Made by a program: the position numbers and the translations under genes. DNA of 64,000 nt from Niastella yeongjuensis (lineage in GTDB: Bacteria > Bacteroidota > Bacteroidia > Chitinophagales > Chitinophagaceae): NCBI RefSeq assembly GCF_900110245.1, contig NZ_FOCZ01000003.1, positions 558,001 through 622,000 on the forward strand, in the 5' to 3' direction. Below are positions 1 through 7,713 of this stretch, in pieces. Under the pieces are notes generated by a model, which did not search any database, was not told the DNA's origin, and saw only the letters and a list, made by a program, of their open reading frames with translations. The number at the start of each line of letters is the position of its first letter. Within the stretch, counting starts at the first letter, position 1.

Positions 1-2
1 AC

Positions 3-320
3 GGTCACTTGAGCCAGACTGGCCGTCTTGAAAAGCTGCAACGCTTCAAAGCAGGAAAGCTGCGGGTACTGGTAGCGTCTGATCTTGCTTCGCGGGGTAT
101 TGATATTCCACAATTGCCCATCGTCATTAACTACGAGCTGCCACGTTCCCCCAAAGATTATATTCACCGCATCGGCCGTACCGGCAGGGCAGGGGTTTCG
201 GGCAGGGCTATTTCCCTGATATGTCCTGAAGACCAGCATCATTTTGGCATCATTCAGAAAAAGATGGGGAAAAAAGTAGAGATACTGGAAAGTGACGATA
301 TTAATCTGCAGGGCTTTTAA
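3..320 (+). CDS. DEAD-box ATP-dependent RNA helicase, C-terminal part (5' truncated by window edge)
   Basis: The reading frame is open from base 3 and has no start codon of its own, so only the last 106 codons are present. The residues form the end of the second RecA-like helicase domain: motif V appears as ASDLASRGIDI and motif VI as HRIGRTGRAG, the arginine-finger block that contacts ATP. The protein ends about 40 residues after motif VI without a long basic or glycine-rich tail, which fits a compact RhlE-like member. DEAD-box proteins unwind short RNA duplexes in the cytoplasm during ribosome assembly or RNA decay. The family call is secure; the subfamily is not, because the Q motif, DEAD box and SAT motif lie outside the window. 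Confidence 0.93.
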   Translation, partial: GHLSQTGRLEKLQRFKAGKLRVLVASDLASRGIDIPQLPIVINYELPRSPKDYIHRIGRTGRAGVSGRAISLICPEDQHHFGIIQKKMGKKVEILESDDINLQGF

Positions 321-373
321 TGATTACCGCCTCAATATTGATCTTACTGTAGACTTTGGAAATAATTCAAGAT

Positions 374-404
374 AACCATTCGTCAAACGACGGATGGTTT
401 TTTT
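374..404 (+). terminator. Rho-independent terminator of the helicase gene
   Basis: An 11-bp stem (374-384 with 389-399, one G-T pair) with a 4-nt loop is followed directly by a run of T to base 404. It lies 54 nt after the helicase stop codon and separates that gene from the four-gene cassette. Confidence 0.85.
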
Positions 405-681
405 ATGCCCCTAACCCAAGGCATTTGGCTATGCATTGAAAGGTCTCATGCGATATCACATAATATAAACAGCATACTATCTCCAACAGCCAAAAAATAT
501 GGCCGAAAATCAATCCTTTTTGGCCGGAAAACAAACGCGTTTTGGGCGTATTACAGCAACCTTTACAACAGCGGTAAAATAAACTTCCCCACCGCAAATA
601 CTAAAATTATGCTTGCCTACAGAAGCATCCGCTGTAGGGGCCCCAAACCGAAAAGCCTAACGAGTAGGAGAAATTGTAACT
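405..681. other. Gene-free leader of the glycine-rich cassette
   Basis: No convincing coding frame is visible: the overlapping open frames have no family features and no supporting start context. It should contain the promoter of the four-gene cassette, but I could not find a clean TAnnTTTG box. A small inverted repeat (CCTACAG at 616-622 with CTGTAGG at 632-638) lies about 45 nt before the first start codon and could be an operator or a leader hairpin. The sequence AGGAG at 666-670 may be the ribosome binding site. Confidence 0.4.
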
Positions 682-1710
682 ATGAAAATGCAAAGCGAAC
701 TTATTCCCCAAAATCCAGCAGGCCAAATTGTACAACTTACCACCGAGCAAGACTGCTTAAAGTATTTAGGTAAAAGCGGCCTGGAAAAAATGAATGCCTC
801 TTTGCCGGACAATCAAAAAGTGCAAGACTATTTGCCTTTTTATGTAGAGTATTTAAGCACAAGCAGCGTAACCATCAATACTGACATGGTCTATTACGGT
901 TTGCCGCAAGTTATTACCTGCGACACCATAGTGTTCGATGGCGGAAGCATTACTTCTTATGTGCAGTTGGTAATTAATGCCAACACTACACAGTTGGTAA
1001 CTCCAAGTACTAAAAACGATTACCAGATACTTGTAGTAGGCGCCGCCGGAACTGCAGGTACCAATGGTGCAAATGGCGGACCAGGAACCAATGGCCAAAA
1101 CGGACAATCAGAATCCGGTAACAGTGGTAAGCCGGGAGGCACCGGAAATACCGGGGGAAATGGATTAAGCGGCGGAAATGGAGTAAATGGCGGGGCTACA
1201 CCTGTATCAAACCTTAACCTCGGAACTATTCAATTGAGCGGCAGCGACCTCTTCACCATTCTTGCGCAGGGAGGCTCCGGTGGCAACGGAGGTACGGGAG
1301 GCACCGGTGGCACAGGTGGAACGGGTGGAACCGGCGGCAACTCAAGCAGCACGGATTGCAGCCAGCATCACAACGGCGGCACCGGCGGTAACGGTGGCGC
1401 GGGTGGTATTGGCGGACAAGGTGGCAACGGAGGAAATGGCAGCCCCTCAAATAATCCAGTGACAATCACTGTAGCCACTCAGGCCGATAAAAATAACTTA
1501 TCAACTACTCCAATACCCGGTAGCGGCGGCCAATTAGGCGCTGGTGGAACTGGCGGTAACGGTGGTGCGGCCGGAAGCGGAGGAACGGGTGAAAAACATG
1601 GCCACGACGGAACCTCCGGTTCTAAAGGTACTGCCGGAAGCCAGGGTGGCAATGGTATCAGTGGATCCAACGGCAGTGTGCCTGTAATTAATGTCACCGT
1701 TTCTAACTGA
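682..1710 (+). CDS. Polyglycine-tract (GGX) protein A of the four-gene cassette
   Basis: I do not recognise this 342-residue protein by name. Residues 1-120 are non-repetitive, with no signal peptide, lipobox or membrane segment. Then come three glycine-rich tracts at about 122-171, 197-254 and 280-332, dominated by GGX and GGT/GGN triplets (for example GGTGGTGGTGG). Short hydrophobic beta-like stretches separate them: 176-196 and 258-266. The protein ends in a beta-like tail, VPVINVTVSN. Runs of GGX are known to form polyglycine-II helix bundles in phage tail adhesins and snow-flea antifreeze protein; that such a fold forms here is inference. It is the first gene of four read in the same direction, with 6 nt to the next. 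Its partner at 1717-2961 has the same tract style but a different N-terminus. A collagen-like role is less likely because proline is rare in the X positions. Confidence 0.75.
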   Translation: MKMQSELIPQNPAGQIVQLTTEQDCLKYLGKSGLEKMNASLPDNQKVQDYLPFYVEYLSTSSVTINTDMVYYGLPQVITCDTIVFDGGSITSYVQLVINANTTQLVTPSTKNDYQILVVGAAGTAGTNGANGGPGTNGQNGQSESGNSGKPGGTGNTGGNGLSGGNGVNGGATPVSNLNLGTIQLSGSDLFTILAQGGSGGNGGTGGTGGTGGTGGTGGNSSSTDCSQHHNGGTGGNGGAGGIGGQGGNGGNGSPSNNPVTITVATQADKNNLSTTPIPGSGGQLGAGGTGGNGGAAGSGGTGEKHGHDGTSGSKGTAGSQGGNGISGSNGSVPVINVTVSN

Positions 1711-1716
1711 TCAATT

Positions 1717-2961
1717 ATGGACAGCAGCATTATAGCATTACAAAACCGGGCAAACCTGAACGCCCGTAACACCGTACGCTACCTGCGTATTCCTACGGTT
1801 GAAGAAGCCAGGCATTTTTTTGGTCCTGTTGCAGCCGCAGAACGTGTATGGCGTAATGCTGTTTGCTTCGATGCATTACTAACCTCTCCGCGGTCACGGT
1901 TAGGCATAGGGGAGCACGACAGGGCAGAGGCTTATATATTCGGGAATGGCGTCTTTCCCGAAGAAGATCGTGCCGCTCATCGAAGGCATTTCCCCGTATC
2001 GGTAAAAGTGATGACGATAGATGAATTGTTCATTGCTCCTCATGAAGTGGTTGATCTGAGCGCTCATGCCGATGAATTTCCCTGGAATACTGATGGGGCT
2101 GAAATTTATTTACACCTGACGATAAACAGGTTGGCCCTGCATGCTCAAAGTAAGCTTGTAGTGAAAGGCAATGTTTTTATCCTGAATTGTTTAAAAGCGA
2201 TCGGAAATATCATAGGCGATAACCAGGCTGTGATAGAACTAGGCAGTTCTTCCCTGGTACAACATAGCATCGCCTCTCGTACGATGCCAATGAAACAGTT
2301 CAATAATAATGGTCATGATGGTGCAGCTGGTGAACCACTAAAGCAAAGTTCCACACCATTGGGCATACGGGTAAGCGAAGCCTCAGATGCCTGCAATGGA
2401 CAAAAAGGAGGCGATGGCAGTAGGGGCGCTGATGGATCTGCAGGTGCCAACGGGGCTATGCTTTTCCTGTCAGATCTCCGGTTCGGTGAACTGGAAGGCT
2501 TTCAAAAACAGGGCATCAAAATAAGGGCAGGCGCAGCACCCGGCTTTCCGGGAGCTATTGGTGATGTAGGTGGCGCCGGCGGAAAGGGCGGTGAAGGCGC
2601 CTCTGGATTGATAACACCCTTTGGCCTTATAAAAGGCTTCGCCGGGGGCAATGGGGGGCACGGAGGCAGCGGTGGCAATGGCGGAAGAGGTGGCAACGGG
2701 GGATTGACCTGCGATGTTTTTGTGTCGGTCCCTCATCAGAAATCGACTGTATTTGAAATCGAAACCTTTGCCTCTCCCGGAGGCAAAGGCGGTGATGGTG
2801 GCAAAGGAGGAAAGGGAGGTGCGGCAGGTATGCATGGGATGTTTTACGACGATGGCGGTCTTACGCATTCATTAGCCGGTGAAGACGGTGTGAACGGTTT
2901 AAACGGACAGGATGGCAAAACAAGAAACGCCCCGAATGTACATATCTATGAAAGACCATAA
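1717..2961 (+). CDS. Polyglycine-tract (GGX) protein B of the four-gene cassette
   Basis: A 414-residue protein of no recognised family. Residues 1-195 form a non-repetitive domain whose second half (about 95-185) reads as alternating beta strands (FPVSVKVMTIDELFI, KLVVKGNVFIL). Glycine tracts follow at about 198-206, 227-247, 271-297, 308-329, 354-371 and 387-400, many of the form GGKGGDGGKGGKGG, separated by short hydrophobic segments. Compared with protein A, its X positions carry more charge (Lys, Asp, Arg). No signal peptide or transmembrane segment is visible. It starts 6 nt after the stop of protein A, so the two are surely co-transcribed and probably translationally coupled. Domain-tract-domain alternation suggests a fibrous or bundle-forming scaffold, but that is inference. 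Long antisense open frames here come from the high GC and repeats. Confidence 0.75.
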   Translation: MDSSIIALQNRANLNARNTVRYLRIPTVEEARHFFGPVAAAERVWRNAVCFDALLTSPRSRLGIGEHDRAEAYIFGNGVFPEEDRAAHRRHFPVSVKVMTIDELFIAPHEVVDLSAHADEFPWNTDGAEIYLHLTINRLALHAQSKLVVKGNVFILNCLKAIGNIIGDNQAVIELGSSSLVQHSIASRTMPMKQFNNNGHDGAAGEPLKQSSTPLGIRVSEASDACNGQKGGDGSRGADGSAGANGAMLFLSDLRFGELEGFQKQGIKIRAGAAPGFPGAIGDVGGAGGKGGEGASGLITPFGLIKGFAGGNGGHGGSGGNGGRGGNGGLTCDVFVSVPHQKSTVFEIETFASPGGKGGDGGKGGKGGAAGMHGMFYDDGGLTHSLAGEDGVNGLNGQDGKTRNAPNVHIYERP

Positions 2962-2994
2962 ACAAACAAGCTAACAAACTTAAAATCACTTTTT

Positions 2995-4563
2995 ATGGTT
3001 AATGACTATTTTATCAAAGAAGAAGTCTATGATATTCTCGACAACGCCCAAAACAAGATAGGGGTGGATGTTGTAACTTATAAGATCTTCAAATTACTGG
3101 ACACAAAGAATCTAACCGTATCCAATACCTATTCCGTAACAGTAAAGCACCGGCTTCAGGTAGGTGGATCCGGATGGGAACCAGGTGGCAATTACCAAAC
3201 AGACGGTTTTAATAATTACCCGATCCTGATAAATGTTCAATCGGGTATAACAGAAGTAAGCAATGCAGGCACAGAAATTATCCTCAAAAAGATCTTTCCA
3301 AAAACTATCAACGCAAACGTTGAGCAAAGCACGAATCTCTCTACCGGATCTTCCAGTTCTCAAACAAATCAAACCACATCCGGTTCCAGTTCGTCGAATG
3401 TCAACACATTTGGCGTTGACCTCTCATTAGGTTTTTTTGATGAATTGCCAATGGGTTCATTAGGGGTCAGTTATTCCCATAGTTGGGAGAACTCGCAATC
3501 ACACTCGAATACTGTAGGTATGGCCAATGATACTAACCGTCAGGCGACCTCCGGGAATGAGATGAGTGTGAAAGATTGGTCTGCCTACTCCTTTATACAA
3601 AATCTCGATCAAACAAGTGATGATTTTTCAGGTGAATACATCCAATGGAATTGGGGACAAACTTACCCGTGGAATATATTTGATTATAATGAAGCGGGTT
3701 CGGGTTCTAACATTCTATTACCTGAAGATGTTGCGGCCCGTCTCTTGTATTATGGTCCTTCCGACAGCGGGGGAACAAATAACCAGAACATTCTTCTTCC
3801 TCCCAGTGACCTGTCACTTTTTGGGCTTGATTTTACGATGGCAGCAGAATGGCTGGTAACTTTTCCCAATAGTTTAACTTCTTTTGAAACCTTGTCATTT
3901 CAGCACAACGTGACTGTGGTGCAGGCCTCCCATTTAATGACACCTCCTTCCGGAAATGGCGAAGCAACCCTGGTAACCTCATTGACCGCGGGATATAACA
4001 ACACGATGGCGCAGTCAACGCCAATGGATCTTGGTCAATATGCGCTGGTGCCATTGCTGGAAGGTGACCGCAAGGGCCTGGGAGTAAGTTTTCAAAGCAA
4101 TCTGTTCGACATACCGCCTGTTAATGCGGCAACAAATTTTAAAATACGATCGAGGGGGAATGATCTGTTGGTCACAGGCCAGGGATTTGGCGCTGGAATG
4201 TCGGCAGCGTTTCCGGCCGGTTATACAGGAACGGGAGCAATTTTAAATATAGGGTTTAAAGTGGCCGACGTAACTACCCAATATGCTTTGATCCTGAAAC
4301 ATTGGATAGGGGCGGGAAGTGGGAACATTGTTTTAACCTGTAACGTCAACGGTAATCAAACAGTGATCAATGTTATGGACCTGGAAGGGCAGGGGTCTTC
4401 AAACAACATCAATCAACTGGATTTAAGAAATTATGACCTGCGATCTGCTAATTTTCACGACTACCTGGTGCTGGGGTGGAATGTAGTTACCATCGCCATA
4501 ACGCCATTCAATCCTGCTGCTGCGGCAGAATATATAATCTCAGCATTTTCGTTGGAAGGATAA
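2995..4563 (+). CDS. Beta-rich protein with pore-former-like Ser/Thr/Asn-rich central region, third gene of the cassette
   Basis: A 522-residue protein I cannot assign to a family. Residues 1-107 look beta-rich. Residues 108-185 are strikingly rich in Ser, Thr, Asn and Gln (STGSSSSQTNQTTSGSSSSN) with two alternating polar/apolar stretches (about 132-146 and 152-175, the second containing GVSYSHSW). That is the layout of membrane-inserting hairpins in aerolysin- and leukocidin-type beta pore-forming toxins. The centre (195-345) is Trp/Tyr-rich and the last 130 residues (about 390-522) look like a beta-sandwich, possibly a binding domain. No signal peptide is visible. The pore-former idea rests on composition and layout only; an adhesin or capsid-like shell protein is equally open. 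It starts 33 nt after glycine protein B. Confidence 0.6.
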   Translation: MVNDYFIKEEVYDILDNAQNKIGVDVVTYKIFKLLDTKNLTVSNTYSVTVKHRLQVGGSGWEPGGNYQTDGFNNYPILINVQSGITEVSNAGTEIILKKIFPKTINANVEQSTNLSTGSSSSQTNQTTSGSSSSNVNTFGVDLSLGFFDELPMGSLGVSYSHSWENSQSHSNTVGMANDTNRQATSGNEMSVKDWSAYSFIQNLDQTSDDFSGEYIQWNWGQTYPWNIFDYNEAGSGSNILLPEDVAARLLYYGPSDSGGTNNQNILLPPSDLSLFGLDFTMAAEWLVTFPNSLTSFETLSFQHNVTVVQASHLMTPPSGNGEATLVTSLTAGYNNTMAQSTPMDLGQYALVPLLEGDRKGLGVSFQSNLFDIPPVNAATNFKIRSRGNDLLVTGQGFGAGMSAAFPAGYTGTGAILNIGFKVADVTTQYALILKHWIGAGSGNIVLTCNVNGNQTVINVMDLEGQGSSNNINQLDLRNYDLRSANFHDYLVLGWNVVTIAITPFNPAAAAEYIISAFSLEG

Positions 4564-4597
4564 GCAATTTGATAATGTACTTAATATACAGGAAAAG

Positions 4598-5872
4598 ATG
4601 CCAGGGGCTGTAAAAAACAAGGAAGAAAAAAAGGGGCTTAAAAAAGTAGCGCCTTATAAAATTAAAAAGAAATCTGCTGACTCGAATGTAAACAAATCCG
4701 GGTCAGCAGATGGCCTTAAGATGTTACGTTCTTATAGCGAACTGGGTTTTGTACGTACCAACAGCGTTAACGATTTAGGTTCGCTGCTGAAACACAGTGA
4801 AAGAAACCTGGCGAACGCAGAACATACGGCTATGGCTGTTGACGACAGGGAATATTTCAGCGTTATTGGAGTTTTTTCACGTGAGGCATCCAGGAATTTT
4901 GGCAAAGCCTGGCAATCGCAAATGTTGACAGGCCCTCCCGGACAGCGTATGACGGGAAATTCAATGGCCGACGTATCCGACAAGGATATTGCCGCAATGG
5001 ATTCCCGCCAATCGAGGACTGAGGTATCCACGGACTTTGAAGAGCAAATCCAGGCATTGTTTAAAAACAAAACAGTTCCCCACGTAATTGCAGTCATCGA
5101 AGGAAAAGAAGAACAGAACTCTTTTACCTTCAAAACGGAAGTGCCTATGAAAGATGGAAAAAAAGAAAAAAAATCTTCTCTTGCTTCCAAAACAGAGAAA
5201 GAAACTAAATCTATTGAACTCGGGTATAAGAAGATGGATTTTTTCCAGGGATACACTGGCGGGGGGACAAAGGACCATAAGCAGAATATGACCTATTATG
5301 TGAGGCGTGACCTGGAGAAAGCGTATAGCGTGTCTGAAGTAAAAGTTGATCGAAATGACGAATATATAACCTGTGCTGCTGTAGATTACAAAACGGAAGA
5401 CGGCAAGCGCTACAGGTCGCTTATTGTTCATATTCCAAATAAATTTATCAAAACAACAGGGGAAGTAGAGAAGACTAATGCCGCTTTTGTCAATTACGCT
5501 AAAACAGTTGCAAAGACGAATATCACGGTTACTAACTATTTGGGAGATACCAATTTTAAAAGTCCGTTTTTCGATAAGAGCGTGCCATCAGTGGGAGGAC
5601 ATTTAAAAAAAGGTGAGACCCTCAACCCACAGAGCAGCGGTGCGCAAAGCGAGACCAATTTTATGCAGAGCGTTTCGTTGGGGAAAGGTGAAGAAGGATA
5701 TAGTGTTCTGCAACCCTCCGTTGCGAATTATATATTTTTAAAAACGGACAGTGACAATAAAGAAGCCACCGATCATCCGAGTACGATCAATTACGTTGCC
5801 CATAAAAGTCCGATAGCTAACAGAGATCCGAAGGTTTTTCCGGAATATTATCCATTGGAACAAGTGGTATAA
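4598..5872 (+). CDS. Probable EEP-superfamily (endonuclease/exonuclease/phosphatase-like) protein, last gene of the cassette
   Basis: A 424-residue protein with a very basic N-terminal 35 residues (KKGLKK, KIKKKS) and no signal peptide. The order of landmarks matches the EEP fold: VIAVIEG at 163-169 (position of the catalytic Glu, E168), YYVRRDLEKAY at 233-243, SLIVHIP at 274-280 (H278), YLGDTNF at 314-320 in place of GDFN (D317, N319), and ATDHPS at 390-395 in place of SDHxP (D392, H393). EEP enzymes cleave phosphodiester or phosphomonoester bonds; members include DNase I, CdtB and sphingomyelinases. The N-terminal Asn motif is not obvious and a Lys-rich insert separates the Glu motif from the rest, so it may be divergent or inactive. 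It starts 34 nt after the pore-former-like gene, and its 3' end overlaps the convergent regulator by 56 nt. Confidence 0.55.
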   Translation: MPGAVKNKEEKKGLKKVAPYKIKKKSADSNVNKSGSADGLKMLRSYSELGFVRTNSVNDLGSLLKHSERNLANAEHTAMAVDDREYFSVIGVFSREASRNFGKAWQSQMLTGPPGQRMTGNSMADVSDKDIAAMDSRQSRTEVSTDFEEQIQALFKNKTVPHVIAVIEGKEEQNSFTFKTEVPMKDGKKEKKSSLASKTEKETKSIELGYKKMDFFQGYTGGGTKDHKQNMTYYVRRDLEKAYSVSEVKVDRNDEYITCAAVDYKTEDGKRYRSLIVHIPNKFIKTTGEVEKTNAAFVNYAKTVAKTNITVTNYLGDTNFKSPFFDKSVPSVGGHLKKGETLNPQSSGAQSETNFMQSVSLGKGEEGYSVLQPSVANYIFLKTDSDNKEATDHPSTINYVAHKSPIANRDPKVFPEYYPLEQVV

Positions 5873-6905
5873 AAGCATATTCAACCCTGCTTTTTTTTAC
5901 ATATTCCGTAGGCGATAAACCATAGAAATTTTTAAAAGCAGTGCTGAAATAGTTCCTGGTTTCAAAACCAACCTTCCAGGCGACTTCCTCAACACAATGC
6001 CCGCTTTTAAGGAATTCAGCAGCTTTTTTTAACCGGTAATGTTTGATCATAGTATGGGCGGAGATCCCAGCGATAACGTTCAGTTTCCGGCTCAGGGAAC
6101 GGGTACTTACGGCTACCCCGGCAGCCAATTTGTCGACGGAAAAACAGGGATCGTCCAGGTGTTGTTCTATGAACTGGTAAACCTGTTTCAAAAAAAGGTT
6201 TGGTTTTTCTTCTTCCTGCTCCTGCTTACCCGGTTGGGTTAACTGACTATGGTAACACTTGCGCAGTTGTCGCTGACGGGTCAGGATATTATTTATTCGT
6301 AAATTTAATTCACGCGCATTGAATAGTTTGGTAGTACGATCATCTGCTTTCTTTTTTAAGCCTGTTTTAATGCTTTTCCTGGCTTTTACTACCAGCAATT
6401 GCAGGGTAAAAGCGGTTCCTTTTTCGAGCAGGTTACTGCTAACTTCAATATAGCCGTTCAGCACTGCTATCAATTCTTTTACCGATGGGTAATACCAGTC
6501 GAACGTAAAGGGAGGCTTATCGTTCGATTGCGCTGTTTTGGTATTGGTTATTTTTATAATGAGTAGATCGGTATCGGCGTCTACGTATTGCAAGGTCAAT
6601 TGTACGGTGATGAACCCTCCGGGCGGCGTACATTCCAGGGCATGGTGTAATAAATTAAGGCATATTTTCCGCAACTTGTTTGCCTCAAACAAATGTTTTC
6701 CACGAACATCGGTTGTATTATATATAAGCGATATTCGTTTGGTATGGACATAAGGCATAAATTCATTCGCTATTGCTTTGACAAAAGCGGTTAGGTTATC
6801 ACGATACAATGCTAACCCCATGCTTTGATGTTCCGGTTTGGGTGGATTAAGGATTTGGATTATTACAAAGCAATGTAAGCAGAGATTAGTATCAGCGACA
6901 TACAT
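5817..6905 (-). CDS. HTCS-like sensor/AraC regulator lacking its receiver domain
   Basis: The C-terminal 105 residues are an intact AraC helix-turn-helix domain (FSVDKLAAGVAVSTRSLSRK, then GFETRNYFSTAFKNFYGLSPTEY). The N-terminal half is a degenerate histidine-kinase ATPase domain: the N-box reads NLLHHALECTPPGG, with His where the Mg-binding Asn of NLLxNA is expected, and no DxGxG box is seen. Between them a short segment (KLFNARELNLRINNILTRQ) matches only the last helix of a receiver domain, so the phospho-accepting Asp is missing. It therefore looks like a hybrid two-component regulator after internal deletion. The frame opens at a GTG at 6980, but that abuts a terminator; ATG at 6905 is preferred, and ATG at 6821 is also possible. 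It converges on, and overlaps, the EEP-like gene. It may still bind DNA and regulate the cassette. Confidence 0.75.
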   Translation of the reverse strand: MYVADTNLCLHCFVIIQILNPPKPEHQSMGLALYRDNLTAFVKAIANEFMPYVHTKRISLIYNTTDVRGKHLFEANKLRKICLNLLHHALECTPPGGFITVQLTLQYVDADTDLLIIKITNTKTAQSNDKPPFTFDWYYPSVKELIAVLNGYIEVSSNLLEKGTAFTLQLLVVKARKSIKTGLKKKADDRTTKLFNARELNLRINNILTRQRQLRKCYHSQLTQPGKQEQEEEKPNLFLKQVYQFIEQHLDDPCFSVDKLAAGVAVSTRSLSRKLNVIAGISAHTMIKHYRLKKAAEFLKSGHCVEEVAWKVGFETRNYFSTAFKNFYGLSPTEYVKKSRVEYAFIPLVPMDNIPEKPSDLC

Positions 6906-6982
6906 TTTTGTGTATTTAACATACACAATGCCGTTATTGGCCACCTGTAAGCCGGGGATAAATAATTTAATCCGGTTCACAA

Positions 6983-7014
6983 AAAGATACCCACGTTTTG
7001 ACGTGGGTATCTTT
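6983..7014 (-). terminator. Perfect 14-bp hairpin, terminator on the minus strand
   Basis: AAAGATACCCACGT (6983-6996) pairs perfectly with 7001-7014 around a 4-nt loop. Read on the minus strand it is followed by TTTTT (6985-6981), the form of a Rho-independent terminator for the tetR transcript that ends at 7166. Its position argues against the GTG at 6980 as start of the next gene. The 150 nt between it and tetR (7015-7165) hold no gene I can support. Confidence 0.75.
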
Positions 7015-7132
7015 GCCTATAACAAAAAAACTTGCAAATCTTCCGATTTACGAGGCTTCGTGCCCAGAACTTATCTGAGAATTAGATCAGCAAGGGACGG
7101 CGGGTTTTAGAAAATTGGTGGCATGGTTATAA

Positions 7133-7146
7133 ACAGACCACTCTGT
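7133..7146. promoter_or_regulatory. Degenerate copy of the TetR operator
   Basis: ACAGAC-CA-CTCTGT differs from the operator at 7738-7751 by one half-site base and by the spacer. It lies just past the tetR stop, with no TAnnTTTG box at the standard 16-nt distance on either side. It can also fold on the minus strand as AAACAGA-GTGG-TCTGTTT, so it could instead be a weak hairpin. Confidence 0.4.
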
Positions 7147-7165
7147 TTTTAGAGTATTTCAAAAA

Positions 7166-7708
7166 TTAAATCAATTTTCGAATTGAATTTTTTGCCGAAA
7201 CGAGCGGCCAGATTTCCTTATGAATCTTGTGAGCGATTAAAGCACCTTCGAATAGCGTGTATATTTCATTGGCTAGTTCCTCCTTTTCTTCAGATGATCC
7301 CAGGATGCTGCAGAAAAGTTCTCTGACGTCATCTTTTTGCTTTTTGATCTGTAGTCGTATTCTTTCCTCGCCATCTGGCATTTCATATACGATATTCAAA
7401 AAATTGCATCCGCAAAAATCCGTACGACCGACCAACTCCAATAAATGATCGAAAATAGCCAGAATTTTATCTAACGGTGTTTTGCCTTTCTGGGAAGCCT
7501 TATTCAAACCTTCCATGGTTGTTACTCCTGTCTCCTCCAGATACGCTATTAGCAAATCCTCTTTAGATTGAAAATGTTTATACAAGGTGGCTTTTGCAAT
7601 TTTTGCTTCGTCAATGATTTGATTTATACCAGTATTTGAATAGCCCTGCTTATAAAATAACTGGGAAGCTGCTGTCATTATCGCTTTTCTGGCCTGGTGA
7701 CGATTCAT
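7166..7708 (-). CDS. TetR/AcrR family transcriptional repressor (paralogue 1)
   Basis: A 180-residue one-domain repressor. The N-terminal helix-turn-helix is clear (AASQLFYKQGYSNTGINQII, then ATLYKHFQSKEDLL), followed by an all-helical ligand domain with the motif FCGCNFLNI. It is about half identical to the neighbouring repressor at 7794-8345, and both keep the Cys of GCNFLNI, so a thiol- or electrophile-sensing role is possible but unproven. The ATG lies only 5 nt after a perfect TACCTTTG -7 box, so its mRNA is probably leaderless. A palindromic operator at 7738-7751 sits over the expected -33 element, which implies autoregulation. The same operator in front of egtB suggests that it, or its paralogue, controls ergothioneine synthesis. 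It reads in the same direction as the paralogue, 85 nt downstream. Confidence 0.93.
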   Translation of the reverse strand: MNRHQARKAIMTAASQLFYKQGYSNTGINQIIDEAKIAKATLYKHFQSKEDLLIAYLEETGVTTMEGLNKASQKGKTPLDKILAIFDHLLELVGRTDFCGCNFLNIVYEMPDGEERIRLQIKKQKDDVRELFCSILGSSEEKEELANEIYTLFEGALIAHKIHKEIWPLVSAKNSIRKLI

Positions 7709-7713
7709 ACATT

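Noticed and set aside
1255-1470. Tandem short repeats that might suggest a CRISPR or satellite array
   Set aside because: The repeats are in-frame GGX codons of a long open gene, with no constant repeat-spacer lengths.
2470-2868. Long antisense open frame (132 codons) inside glycine protein B
   Set aside because: It mirrors the GGC/GGN codons of the plus-strand gene and has no start context or domain.
5817-6980. GTG at 6980 as start of the HTCS-like regulator
   Set aside because: It directly abuts the T-run of a minus-strand terminator hairpin (6983-7014), so a downstream ATG is more likely.
7015-7165. Possible tRNA-like or small RNA gene downstream of tetR
   Set aside because: No cloverleaf, anticodon stem or conserved T-loop could be found.
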